NCBI GenBank assembly: GCA_028752905.1 | Contig: JAQNBH010000009.1 | Coordinates: forward strand, 27,488,312 to 27,552,311 | From: Cladorhizidae sp. MBARI D1340-BT2 | Lineage: Eukaryota; Porifera; Demospongiae; Poecilosclerida; Cladorhizidae | Direction: 5' to 3' | DNA length: 64,000 nt | In this document: positions 36,181 through 47,770 of the stretch, piece after piece | How the letters are laid out: each line of letters opens with the position of its first letter | How positions within the stretch are numbered: position 1 is the stretch's first letter | The notes under the pieces: generated by a model | Seen by the model: the letters and a program-made list of their open reading frames with translations, nothing else | Database searches by the model: none | What the model was told of the DNA's origin: nothing | Position numbers and translations under genes: made by a program

Positions 36181-36201
36181 GCGTAGCATATATATAATGT
36201 A

Positions 36202-36624
36202 GACTGCATTCTAACATAAAATGCAGCTTCAGAGGTTCCACTTTTCGTAGATATTTTGTTAGAACTGTCAAGCTAAAATAACAGCACACTTGACCTTCCA
36301 CTTCATCATAATGAAGCCTCCGCTATGAATAGTACCAAGTCTACTGGAACAACCTCTATGCTACAATGTTTTTTCAAAAGGCCTCTTGGAAGGAAAAAAA
36401 TGGTCATGATTGTGGGTGTGGCTAACTCTTCTGACACTACCAGGCCCTCTTCTTCTAACTTGTCCAGTACATATAATCTATGATCTGTATCAATAAGAAA
36501 TGGCTATGGCTAGCTAACACCTTGAAAATTGTAACTATATCTCATCACGCAGATGGATAACCACAGTATATTATGGCCTAGGGCTAGAGCTAGGGCTATT
36601 ATAGAAGGCCAGCCACAAATATAT
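36202..36624. other. Non-coding gap
   Basis: No supported gene. It ends in 'ctagggctagagctagggct' sequence that leads into the minisatellite. Confidence 0.5.
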
Positions 36625-36860
36625 CAGTCGGATGCCTAGCCCTATTTCTAGCTCTAGCCTTAGCCTTAACTCTAGACCAAGCCTTAGCCTTAACTCTAAT
36701 CCAAGCCTTAGCCTTAACTCTAGTCCAATCCTTAGCCTTAACTCTAGTCCAAGCCTTAGCCTTAACTCTAGTCCAAGCCTTAGCCTTAACTCGAGTCCAA
36801 GCCTTAGCCTTAACTCTAGTCCAAGGCTTAGACTTAACTCTAGTCCAAGCCTTAGCTCTA
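36625..36860. repeat. 24 bp minisatellite, about 9-10 units
   Basis: A unit containing 'ctagtccaagccttagcctt' and 'aact' is repeated head to tail with few changes. It yields SLSLNSSP repeats on the plus strand and WTRVKAKA repeats on the minus strand; neither has supporting gene context. Confidence 0.9.
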
Positions 36861-37372
36861 GTCACATCACTCTAATCTATGTTAAGTGTGAATTGGTGTT
36901 GATTGAACCTCACACTCCTTGGGTTGTTAGGGTCACATTCATAGTCTTTCTAAAGGCTGGTTCACAATATGACGTGAACTATCCTGAAATATTACTAGAA
37001 TACCCTGAGATATTTTTAACAAGTACAATAGCCAGGTTAAGAAGGCAAGCAGTCTCTGCGACATAACAAGACACAGTGTATGGCAAACCAATGAAATTTC
37101 AGTTACCACTTAATATCAAGTAATTTCGCATACAAATAATGGCAAACTGAATAGAGAACTCTTGATTAGTGGCACAAGAAGCTTGACTACAAAAATTACT
37201 CCCCTGATAAATTGTACAAACTGTACATAATGAAAAGTACAATTAGAGTATCTCTATTTCTTAGTAACTTACTAAATATATGCACATCTCTGCTCTGAAG
37301 ATGAAATTAGAAAATAATATTAAAAAAGGATAAATATCAAATGCTTGTGTATACTCTAACTTCAGCTGATAC
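36861..37372. other. Non-coding gap, possibly 3' part of the coiled-coil gene
   Basis: No exon could be supported with confidence. More downstream exons of the minus-strand gene may lie here or in the minisatellite flank. Confidence 0.4.
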
Positions 37373-38997
37373 CTGACATTGAGAAGTTCCTTTTTGGCTT
37401 TCTGTGTTGTCAAGACGACCTACAGTTTCAAAGACACAGTATCAAAGTAAGTTTATAACATGAGCATATTAGAAGTCAAGCAAATGTTGTTTATTGGGTG
37501 TAGAGTAGCATGCCCTATCTGGTTTGATTCGTATTTCTAAAAGTCGGATGGCTAACTCATAAAGCTCATATCTCAACAGGATTCAAGGCTTGCTAGGAGT
37601 CTTTTTTGAACCCAAGCAGTAGATGCTGTTTTAGGACTAAACTGGTTACACATAACAAGTGCCCATTGGAAAGTTGACAACTTTGACATTTCAGTAATCC
37701 TGAGAACAAGAACAACTAGCTAAAGCACATGCAGCAGCTTCACATGCAAAATTTTGCTTCAAATTTATTGCAGATTAGCAATGTGCATGTGAATAACATG
37801 AGTGGGCATCATTTGGAATAACCAGCTTCATGATGAAAGCACCCACAATACAAACTCTGGCGTTTTAATTGCCCATGGGCTTGCAGTATATAATTACAGT
37901 AATGTAAGTTGTTTGAACATATATGTAAGCTTTAAGCACGATTCTCTAAGATATAATTTTATGCAAATATTTTTATGAATGCTAAAAATGATTTTTTACC
38001 CCAGTTCCAAATGAGTAGCATACTCACAATGAAAATGAACAGACAGGTCAATAGGCAACATATAAAAAAGACGTTAGTCATAACTATGCACTTGAAACAA
38101 GTCTTTCCTCAGATATTACTTATGAAAAGCAGCAGAATAGGACACAGACCCTCCCCATTGATCATGACTCTTCAAAATTGAATGATGATACATAATTCAT
38201 AATCTGCCTACCAAGTTTGGCAATGATCCTCCGAGAGCAGTCATACATACAAATGCACAAACAGACATGAGTACAAACAAAACCCTGCCATGCATGCTTG
38301 TGGCCAACACCTCCCACATATCCATGTTATGCACATACAGAAATAAATGTCTGGACACCATGCCTTATATAGTATGATTGCTTACCATATCTTGATTCAT
38401 AGTGAATCAAGTCTTTCTTCAGATCAGTGATAGTGTGAGAGTTCTCCGAAACTAGCTCCTTCAGATCAACGACATTTTGAGAGCTCTCTGAAAGTTCTTC
38501 CTTCAGATCAATGACACTTTGAGAGCTCTCTGAAAGTTGCTTCTTCAGATCAACGATACTTTGAGAGTTCTCGGAAAGTTGCTCCTTCAGATCAATGACA
38601 CTTTGAGAGCTCTCTGAAAGTTCTTCCTTCAGATCAATGACACTTTGAGAGCTCTCTGAAAGTTCTTCCTTCAGATCAACGACACTTTGAGAGCTCTCTG
38701 AAAGTTGCTTCTTCAGATCAACGACTCTTTGAGAGCTCTCCAACTCCACTATTGAAAAACTGGGATTAAACTGGTTCTTTGATCATCAGTATGAAGCTTA
38801 CCTTCGAGTCGCTTTCGGTTTTCAGTAGCATGGTCACGTTTACGTTGCTCTGCCTATATCAAGTCCTATATCACAAAAAGTGTGTCTTTTGGTAATTGTA
38901 TACATCTATAATCAGTGAGTTGACAGTTACATCATAAAAAATATCCATACACTCTGCACACATGTTGTTAAATGGAGCTGCTTACTATCAGTGACTC
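37373..38997 (-). CDS. Coiled-coil repeat gene (partial, multi-exon), function unknown
   Basis: Four exon candidates with consensus splice sites on the minus strand. 38997-38986: a 12 bp microexon between TTTTCCAG and GTAAGC. 38853-38802: AEQRKRDHATENRKRLE, between ATATAG and GTAAGC, ending in phase 1. 38748-38386: starts after CAATAG, joins in frame (VELESSQRVVDLKKQLS...), ends YESRYG at a GTAAGC donor in phase 1. 37419-37373: starts after CTGTAG, joins in frame (RLDNTESQKGTSQC), ends at CAG/GTATCAG. The large exon holds about eight copies of a 14-residue repeat of type VDLKEELSESSQSV, two heptads each, so a long parallel coiled coil is predicted. No transposon domain is present. Start and end of the gene are not seen. 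Joining phases agree across three exons, which supports a real gene. Its closest family is not recognised. Confidence 0.68.
38400..38748 (-). repeat. 42 bp coding repeat (14-residue heptad-pair repeat)
   Basis: About eight tandem 42 bp units, most reading as (V/I)DLKEELSESSQSV. The changes are mainly E/K/Q at positions 5-6 and conservative V/I swaps, so the heptad pattern is kept. This looks like a selected coding repeat rather than free minisatellite. Confidence 0.85.
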
Positions 38998-39159
38998 CTG
39001 GAAAAGAAGTACTTAATTATAAAAACTAATTGTATACAAGTGAAGAGTTAAAGAAATACTTAAAGGAGAGGAGCAGCAGAAATAGATATCGTAAAAAAAG
39101 GTATTAGGTTGTACAGTTCATGAAATTATTTCTCTCTAACTGTTTTATCTTTTACATCC

Positions 39160-39250
39160 TGTTCTGCATACTGAGTTTATTTTTCCAGTCATCTACAGAT
39201 CGTTCTAGATTTTGGGATCCTTTATCTATAGTAGAGTAACTTCTTTGGAG
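39160..39250 (-). CDS. Candidate upstream exon of the coiled-coil gene
   Basis: The minus strand reads QRSYSTIDKGSQNLERSVDD and WKNKLSMQNR, then a GTAAAAG that could be a donor. Composition is like that of the coiled-coil gene just downstream. The acceptor is unclear. Low confidence. Confidence 0.3.
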
Positions 39251-39579
39251 TTGCATTTGTGATGGCTAGGCATTTGTAAAAGCTAGCTGTTCCATGCACA
39301 CAAAAATAAGCTGGTTCCTACATATTTGGAGCTGGTTAGGGACCTGCTGTCCACACTGGCATAAGAATTGTTCCCTGATAAGCCACGATAGTGGACTCAC
39401 ACATGTTTGTTCATATGCTAATCAGGCGCTACTGTTTTTGCTGTCTTGAACATGTCAGGAGAGAACAGTAAAGTTGAGCAGTAGCATCTAGATAAGCTGA
39501 TGAGATGCCACGAGGTAGCATATACATAGCCAAGTATACTGCTGAGACCACAGCTTTTTATGCTAGAATTGTTTGTTAC

Positions 39580-39770
39580 ACAGACTTTCTCGACAATCAA
39601 CTTAAATTTACCCACTCAACATTCTGGCAAATGCTCTAGCCTTCATCAGGAACAATGAGATGCTAAGACTCATACGAATCTTAGCATCTTATTATTCCTG
39701 ATTGAGGTTAGAGTATCTAGCAGGAATGTCAAAAGAGCAAATTTAAGTTAATAATCGAGAAATTTATATC
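39580..39770. repeat. Palindromic (foldback) element
   Basis: The left arm 'caacttaaatttacccactc...ctagccttcatcaggaacaa' and 'gagatgctaaga' meets its reverse complement 'tcttagcatctt..ttcctgattgagg...gagcaaatttaagttaataatcgag' around a 10 bp loop at about 39673-39682. Total length is about 190 bp, with no coding sequence. Confidence 0.85.
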
Positions 39771-40589
39771 TACAATGTCAACTGAGAATACTTTGAAAGC
39801 TACAATAGTTTTCGATTAAATTGATCATAGATTGATATCTATACTGAATGGAATTTGAATTAGTTCTGAGACCATTCCAGTTGCAAGATATGGTCCTCCT
39901 CACTTCTCTCTATGCAACCAGTTATTTTGTAAATTAATGTCACAGTTGACATTTCACTGTAAACCTTATCGTCTCTCATCAGATGAAAAAGGGGATTGTT
40001 TGAGAGAAGCATTTTTGCTGAACAACAATACACAAATTCCAAAATGAATGTTTGTAAATATTGTTGACCAATGCTGAGGAGAGTTGTCTAGAAACAAATC
40101 TCACCAATGATTAACTTTCATACAGAAAGTTAATATATAAATAAAACATGGATGAACACAATGTAATAGTACAAAATACTACCAGTAATATCTATATCTC
40201 TATGGATAATCAATAGGCTCTTTATGTGCATCTCCACTCTCTGCAGGAAAGCATTAAACTGCTCCAGGAAAGTCATAGCTTGGCAACTATTATAGCTATC
40301 AAGCAAGGTAGACTCAGAATTGATCTCTCTTCACACTGCTTTCACTGCTCTAAGATCTCAACTAAGCTTGGATGTATGCATGGATTTCTTTTCCTTGATA
40401 TTAACTGCTTTCACCTTCAGAATTATGCATTGCATGTCCTGAAGCTCGATCACAATCTTTCTTGCCTTGTTGACCAATTCTCCACTGTTGTTGGATGTCA
40501 CTGTTATTCCAGCTCTAAACTATGGTTGAGTTGCCTCTCATGTTTTATTTCACCAAAAGTTGTTTAGTATACATGTCGTTAACATCCAT
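39771..40589. other. Mostly non-coding; possible minus-strand exon
   Basis: On the minus strand, about 40285-40190 reads MTFLEQFNAFLQRVEMHIKS and continues to a possible GTAGTA donor, and about 40490-40370 reads NKARKIVIELQDMQCIILKV. These could be upstream exons of the coiled-coil gene. Splice sites are not convincing. Confidence 0.3.
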
Positions 40590-40790
40590 ATGGTCGATTA
40601 TGAAGTGCTGCTCTTGAAATAAATATCAACTTATGAGCATGTGTAATAAGCTTCAACATTAGGGTAATGTGTTTCACAGAACATTGCAGCAGGAGTTTTA
40701 CTAGAATAACCAGGCCTGTTTATAGCTGCAAATGTCTGTAGCTGTCCACAGTTTCCTAACGAGTATCTTGCTGCTCTTATGTTAGTTACG
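40590..40790. repeat. Dispersed repeat, copy B (partial)
   Basis: It matches 9220-9390 in the same orientation, including 'gaaataaatatcaa', 'tagaataaccaggcctg' and 'gtctgtagctgtccacagtt', and 52990-53150 in inverted orientation. Confidence 0.7.
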
Positions 40791-43700
40791 TAGCTAGCTT
40801 CCAAACATCATAACAGCAATGGAGAAACTCTTAGGGCATGGTCAGATATGTTGAATATGTGCACAGCAATACAGGATATTTTTGGTGGGTAATTTTATTC
40901 CCAAGAGCATATCCTCACTCTATACCTTATGGCAAGTGAGGTGATGAGAATGTAGAGCAAATATTTAACTATTGTGGCTATACTACTTTAAATTTATTCT
41001 AGTGCATGCAAACCCAAATACTTCATAGTTAGGGCAACTCAAGACTTCTCAAGTTTCAGGCATCTTCTGGGAAAGTCTAAACTTCCTTTTGGAACTCGTC
41101 TCACAAATGCCCAGACATAAGAAAAGATCTAACTTTTTTTCGTGAGAACCATCACAGAAAGTAATAATCTCCTGCAAATTATGAATTTTGCGTCAAAATT
41201 ATTCTTCTACCATCCTTCTTTGAGTGCATGCAGCAACTTCCACTCTCTGCAATGTTTACTAACATAACACTTATTAGCTGTCTCTGTCACCAATCATGTC
41301 TCTGCCCCATATCCATGGCTACCAATCATAGACCTAGGATTGCCTCATGTGTATGGTTAGGTATACGACCAAACAAACCAAAGTTTGGTGACAATATCAT
41401 TAAACTTGCTCTGCAACCCGAGTTCTCACCAACTTTTGTGCTTACGACGGATTTTTCTCTATGGTAATGTTGATGACTGATATCAGACTGCTGCTATGAA
41501 GTAACGTGCTTTGCACTTCAATAGGTCAACATCCCTAGTCCAATGTGGAGGGATGTCTTATAGCATTCACTAGTCTGGCATGTTCTAGTCTAAGCAGAGA
41601 GTATGGCCAGACCTATTCAAAAGACAAAAAGAGTTTTCCTTAATATCAATGTTGAGCTCAAGATCTGTGATATTATGAAGAACTGGATAAATTTAGCTTG
41701 AGTGGCAGTGGAATGCAGTATAGGAGAGTGGATTGCCAATGATTTTATGTGGAGCTAAAAATAGCTGAAGGTCTTCCACACTGCAGTTCAGTTATCGATG
41801 ATTTTCAATTATTAGAACTCAATTTGTTGGAATAATTGGGCGGCTACAATACGTATGCAGCTTAATAAAATCAGGCAGATCATTCCTGAGAAGAAACTGA
41901 CCTGCCAGCATTAGCTAGAGAGCTCCATTATAGCACCAGGATCAGAATGAGTTTCTGTCAGCTTTTATGGTGGGCCTGCATTGTCCAAGCATAGAATAGG
42001 GGGAGGATTGGTGTTGGGAAGTGATCTTAATTCCAATGCCCCACGATGATGGGAGTGTGGAATATTCTTGTCAGGAGGGCAATGGTATTAAGATAAACTA
42101 CAACCAGCATAGAAAATCCCTCACATCGTGGTGAAGGAACCATTAGTGATTGGGCAAGCTTTATGGGAAAAAATTGTGGTGGGCATAAGCAGCTAAATAC
42201 TGGTGTAGCAGTGTTGTATTGGTGGCCATCCTGATATTAGGTGGTAGAAAGGTTGTCAATGTGATGAACCTCATGAAAAGCCTGTTCTTCTTTTGCTCTA
42301 ATATAATCTGCTAATTATAAGCCAGCACATCCCTGGGAGAGAGAATAGAGCAGTGGTTAATCTGTCCCAAAATGATGTAACATATTTCTGTGCCCGGTCC
42401 CTTGAGCCATCAGAGAACCTGATGTCGTCTCACAAGAACTGTAAGTAACTCTAGTATCTAGCTGGCCGAACTGGGCTAAAGAGAGGTGAAGAAACTTATT
42501 GATTAGGAATGGCCAAGGTTACATACTGCAGTAGTCAGTAAAAATTCCAGGAATTTTAAATTGCAGGGGGGCTTCAGGCAGTTCAGCAACAGAGACTGGG
42601 TGCCGTGCAGCTTCATGTCATAGATTGCTGGGTCAGGGTTAACCATCATACCATCAAGTATACTTGTCAGCAATCTGATTTCTCTACATTGCTGATGGCA
42701 AGAAAGACCACTTGGAGCCTGCCCATCAACATCTACAATACAGTCTGCAGGGAATCAAATGGTTGGAAGCATACCAAGGTTGGGAGAAATGACAGAAATT
42801 GCCATATATCTCCTGATATTCTTATAAAGCTGAAAGGAGGTGGGGGGACAACTCATACCATTGTACATCACTTGGGATGCATGCTGCTTTAACCTCTGTA
42901 GCTTTCCAAGATCAGGAGAAATGAAATGACAGTCTATCAGAAGCCTTTATGAACCAACATGCCACTTGTCTTGCTCAGCTATTGCAGTGGGTCATCCGTC
43001 CTGCCAGGACATCATAAGAATGACTATTACAGTCGAAGATAGACAATTTTCATCACGGAATCCAGCTCTTCATCGGGAAGAAAAAGTCAGATATCTGTCC
43101 AGTCAGGACTCTGCTTAACCTCTGGGTAAAAAAAGGCCCACTCTCTGTGTTTCGAGACAGCACATATCTGACATGTCAATGGTTAGTGGTTGCATGAAGG
43201 TCCCCAGCCAAGGCAGGGTTAGATGCATCTGGGTACTGTAGACCCAAATGCATTCAACGTATTGGGATCTACACTATAGTTCGGACAAGGGAAAACTTTG
43301 GATATATGAAAAGCAAGCAAGTCATTATAAACTTGTCGATACTGACTCGGGTGTTTCAATAATTGCTAATATCATTAGCGATTTTAGTCTGCAGGGCCAT
43401 GGAATGTGAGCAGCTTACTTCCTGAAGGAGAAGCAGCTATGTCCTCAGTAGCAGCCATGCTGTCTTATACACATATTCATTTATTTAAAGTATTTTTGTG
43501 TATATTTTATACGAGCAATTGTTGTTGATTACTACATCCTGTACAATAACACTATTTACTAAAACGAGATGCAAGAGTTCTTTGCTTCAGGTTATCATAC
43601 GCTTTGTGCACGCCAGATGTCTCACTCTTTTAACAACCACCAGTGCTGTCTCGGAGGATTCAGAATTGCCTGCAACACTTGGTGGTCTATCTCATCATGC

Positions 43701-44945
43701 CAGTTTGCCCCTAGCAAATGGTGTGCTTCTGATACTCCTTCATGTAACTTTTCATGGAACTCCACTGAGACTGGATGCCTTGGCCCCTTTTCTGAATGAA
43801 ATAGAAATATAGAGTGCTTCCAAGCTGGTCGTCTTTAGCAAGGCTAATGACATGACTTGAACTCTCAACTGACTATAAATGGTGCTGCTAACTGTCGAAA
43901 TTTTGTTTGATTCTTCATGATCTCTGTTATGGTTGCATTTCTACTGCCATACTCTTGTGAGAGTCTAGCTCAAGTGGTTCCTTAAAATATCTTGCAAACA
44001 CAGCCAACTATGCCTCATTAGATAAAACTGTGCTCTTCCTTTTGCAGGTTTAGCGAACTGATTTAACTTTCACCTGCAAATCTCTAGCCCTCCCTAATGA
44101 AATCTCCCATTGATGATCATTACCATGCAACTGAGTTTGAATAATCCGATGTTCTGATACATGAAAGTCTACTGTGCCACAGCTTCAGCATAGGGGCAGC
44201 CACAAGTCACAAAGAAGGGCATGGAAGATTCAGTGATCTAGAAACCTGGAGCTTGCAGGAGCTTGGCATACATAGAGTACATTTATACCCTAAGAGAACA
44301 GCTAGCCAGTTACTCCAGGTTGCCAGTGTCATAAAGTACCATAATTACATTTCAATATGAACTATGGGTACAATAGCTAATGATGGGGAATGGTGTGCAA
44401 CAGTGATTGGTGGAAAGGAATGGAGGCAATATGTTGCTTTACTGGTTGGGCCAGATGCTGGGCCTCACAGCACCTCTAACTGTATTAGCACTTTGTTAAT
44501 GAGGGGTTTGGTTTCTGATCCAGCAGCCTGGCAAGTCCTACAGTTGAGGCACTAGCAAGAGGTAGGTAGAGGTATAACATCAAGGAAGAAAACAAGTATT
44601 TACAGGTATATTCTGTTGATATGTTCTTTTTACTCATAACTTTCCTAATATTGCCCATTGGCATCCTTAAACTCTTAGAATGCGAAGGGAGTTACTCAGG
44701 TAATTTCCCCTGCACGCAGACACTGTTTATTGGAATCACCTGTGTTTTTTAATTACCTGATGTTTTTATTATTTATTTTTGTTGTGTGTGGCTCGTTGAG
44801 GTGAGTGTTCATTGATATTCTGACCATCTCCTAACTTTCTACCTAACACGAGGCTAGAAGAATCTTTAGAGATGTCAAGACAAGTGAAGCTAGACTCCAA
44901 GTAAGATTATTATGTGGATGAGCTAACCAGTTTGTTACATAGTGT
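40791..44945. other. About 4 kb without a recognisable gene
   Basis: Several open frames of 60-105 codons occur on the plus strand (41228, 42605, 43498), but none shows a recognised motif and they are not joined by good splice sites. The base composition is slightly less AT-rich than its surroundings, so a highly decayed transposon is possible. Confidence 0.4.
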
Positions 44946-44949
44946 GCTC

Positions 44950-45620
44950 GAAGTTAGTTTTAGCTAGAGCATTTTTTTAGCTAGCTAGCTAGTTGTATAT
45001 AGGCTATCTTTTTAGGTAGCGCTCAAGGTAGCTAGCTGTAGGTCATCTTATAGCTAGCGCTCGAAGTAGACAGTGGTAGATCATATTAATTTTATAAAGC
45101 TTAGCTAATTAGTAAAGTAAATAATTGTCGGTCATCTTTGGATAGCAAAGTTTCTAGCTCTCGAGGTATAGTAGTTTAGGCCATCTTTATATCTAGCAAA
45201 GTAGCTAGCGCAGGCAGTTTTAGCTTATCTTTATAGCTAGCAAACTAGAAGTTGGCAGTTTTAGATTATCATTATAGCTAAGCAAATTAGCTAGCGCTTT
45301 AAGTGTCTAGGCAGTTTTAGCTGATCTTTAAATAGCTAGCAAATTAGCTAGCGCTTGAAGTTTGAAGTTTTAGATGATCATTATAGCTAGCAAATTAGCT
45401 AGCGCTTGAACTGTACAGGCAGTTTTAGCTGATCTTTATAGTTAGAAAATTAGCTAGCGCTTGCCAAGTTGCCAGTTTTAGATGATCATTATAGCTAGGA
45501 AATTAGCTAGTGATTGAAGTTGGTAGTTTTAGATGATCATTATAGCTAGCAAATTAGCTAGCGCTTGAAGAAGGCAGTTGTAGCTGATATATATATAGCC
45601 AGCAATAGCTAGCGCTGGAG
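44950..45620. repeat. Minisatellite built on 'agctagcaaattagctagcg', unit about 55-75 bp
   Basis: The core is repeated about 10 times, alternating with 'cttgaag..ggcagttttagctgatcttt'. Each unit contains the self-complementary GCTAGC, so the array can form many small hairpins. Confidence 0.88.
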
Positions 45621-45859
45621 GTAGCTAGTAGACTGCCAAGCAACCATGGTATTCTATAGCCAGTGCTAGTATATTTTCAGCTCAGCTAGCTTTGGGATGA
45701 TCTAGCAACAATGCATTTATATTACATATCCACTATAAATATTATTCATAGTCATAGTTGTTTGCATACATAGGATTGGTAAAAGTTGTGCTACTGGAAG
45801 AAAAAACAATCAAGAAAAAGTGAAGAAAGAAATTAAAAAAACACGATATGATGTGGATG

Positions 45860-47770
45860 GTAAGCGACACAGGACTAACTTTTGTGAGGTATAGTTCAAA
45901 GCAGGTGTAATACATAAAGCTACTTTACAAATCTTACATCTAAATGAAGTTCTGACTTCCTTTTTTGCTGCTGCACAGGTAGCAAGCACACAGGGACCTT
46001 TTGCCATTGCTATTTGGGGGAAGGTGCTCTATGAAGTGCATTCCTGTAAGTCTGGCTGGTTCAGCCACAAGATGATTGTGGGGAAGATGGACACTTCAAG
46101 CTGAGCTTCTGTCAGGCCTGCCTCCAGAAGAAATCCAACAGCAACCATCACTAAGAAGCACTGGTGTGTTACTCTTCGGCCAGTCAAAGGTGTCCATTTA
46201 TATATTATGTATGCATTTACCAATACCAGGTTGAGGAGATGAAAAACTGCCCGTTTCCACCATTTCTGTGTCCTATGTTGGAAGGTATAGTAACTCATCA
46301 GCTGATTGGATTTGTCAACCCCACCCATGTGACTATTGTACTCGACAATGGCTGTTGGCTTTATGACCTCCTCCATGCCAGTTGCTGACAGCCTTGTCCT
46401 CCTCCTCTTTCCTATAGTGCTATCATCGTGGATAGTACTCAGAATGGTCACAGCTCTCTTGTCCATCCATTTCAAGGCAAGGACACCATTTGTACTTATA
46501 TACTTGATGTCACCCTTTTTCATTTTGTCTTTGGCCTTGATACATGCAAGTAACCCCCTCCTGTTCACCCGAACTGCACCACATGCACCAAAGCCACTAC
46601 TTTTTAGGGTGAGGAACAAGTCTGGACTTGTGTACAAATGGTGTCCTTTATTCTCCATCCCTTCCACTAGCTTCATCACCATGTCATGTGCTGTTCTGTA
46701 GCAGAGAGGCTCTCATTTCTCTGGGAGCCCCCCAAAAAAGAACAAGAACTGAAAAGAAAAAAAAGCGGGAAGGAAAAATGGGATAATGAAGAAGAGCGGG
46801 AAGGAAGTGGAAAAAGAAAGAAAAAAGTGGGGGGGAAAGACTAAGAAGTGAATTATATTTATTATATATAATATTATAGTACTTTTCTTCATGGCTATTT
46901 TGTGTGTATATATTATATATACAGTTTCCTCACCAGCATAGAGCTTCCAAATGTACATATATCCACTGGAGCCGTCTGCCAGGACGTAGGCTTTCATGCT
47001 CCACTTGATAGGGATAAACCACAGCCGTCCCTTGAAGCCTATCATTGATTCATCGACTGATATTTCTCTCCCCAGCTGGTAAAAGGTTTTGAATTTGTCT
47101 AGTAAATGCTCCATAAGTGGCCGTATTTTGAACAGGGCATCATATCCTGGCCGACCCCTACGTACACCTTCTCTCCATCATTTAGGTGAAAGAAGCGCGA
47201 TACAAAATCGGTCTCCCGCCATGATAGAAGAGGAGAAGCATGACGTGGTGAAGGGCCATTTCTTGCACCAATAGTCCTCAATCCGATGCTTATTATCCAT
47301 GCTCATGGCAATAAAGGGCAAGAAACTTCACCATTTCACTGACTGAGCACCTTTTCCACTCTCTGACTCTTGATCGAAGAGGTAAGTCTTTATTTCCAGC
47401 CATGAATTGCTCAGCATACAAATTTGTTTCGTTCACAACTCTCTTCAGGATATTGTCGTCCAGAAAAAGCTGAGCAAACTCCAAAGGCTCTTTTCCTTCC
47501 ATGTCAACAGTGCACCCAGATGCCTGGCTAAAGGAGATGGAAGAAGTGGAACAAGAAGTACTGGCACCAGAACTGCTACCACTTTAGCTACACTCACCAC
47601 CAACAACGCCATCACTAACACTATCAGCTACCTCACAAACTCCAACATCCTCATCATCCCCACTATAATTCTTCACTATGAAGCCATCAAAATCGTCATC
47701 ACTCTCATCATCCAACATACACAGCACTTTATCTGTATCACAATATTTAGCCATAGTTACACCCCACAAT
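45860..47770 (-). pseudogene. piggyBac (PGBD-type) transposase pseudogene with lost catalytic residues
   Basis: Read on the minus strand. The N-terminus (about 47755-47584) reads MAKYCDTDKVLCMLDDESDD and is acidic. 47502-47293: EPLEFAQLFLDDNILKRVV... start of the DDE_Tnp_1_7 domain. 47114-46930: ISVDESMIGFKGRL (first Asp) and YVLADGSSGYMYIWKLYAGE. 46713-46930 is A/T-rich and probably an intron or insertion. 46690-46029: AHDMVMKLVEGMENKGHHLY, TSPDLFLTLKSSGFGACG, GGVDKSNQLMSYY and HRTQKWWKR. C-terminal zinc tail at 46007-45860 (CKICKVALC). In GHHLYTSPDL the usual YMDNYY-type segment with the second catalytic Asp is missing, an apparent clean five-codon loss, and GVDKSN has Asn where the fourth Asp is expected. 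No clear TTAA ends found. Confidence 0.85.

Larger units (their letters stand above)
31322..36201 (+). mobile_element. Ginger-type DNA transposon with long inverted ends
   Basis: About 53 bp at 31322-31374 ('gcaaacctggaatttgctca', 'atcctaggatcgcg' and upstream AT-rich sequence) is repeated in reverse complement at 36147-36201 with very few differences. The pair encloses the whole integrase-type gene that follows, as expected of terminal inverted repeats of a cut-and-paste element. No convincing 4 bp target duplication could be read. The right end also carries a two-unit tandem repeat, so the inverted pair could instead be subterminal. Confidence 0.65.

Noticed and set aside
36632..37066. 144-codon frame of SLSLNSSP repeats
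   Set aside because: It coincides with a 24 bp minisatellite that is open on both strands. No start context, splice site or domain supports a gene.
43498..43812. Candidate gene on the plus strand, 104 codons
   Set aside because: Two overlapping frames are equally open, composition is unbiased, and no motif or splice context was found.
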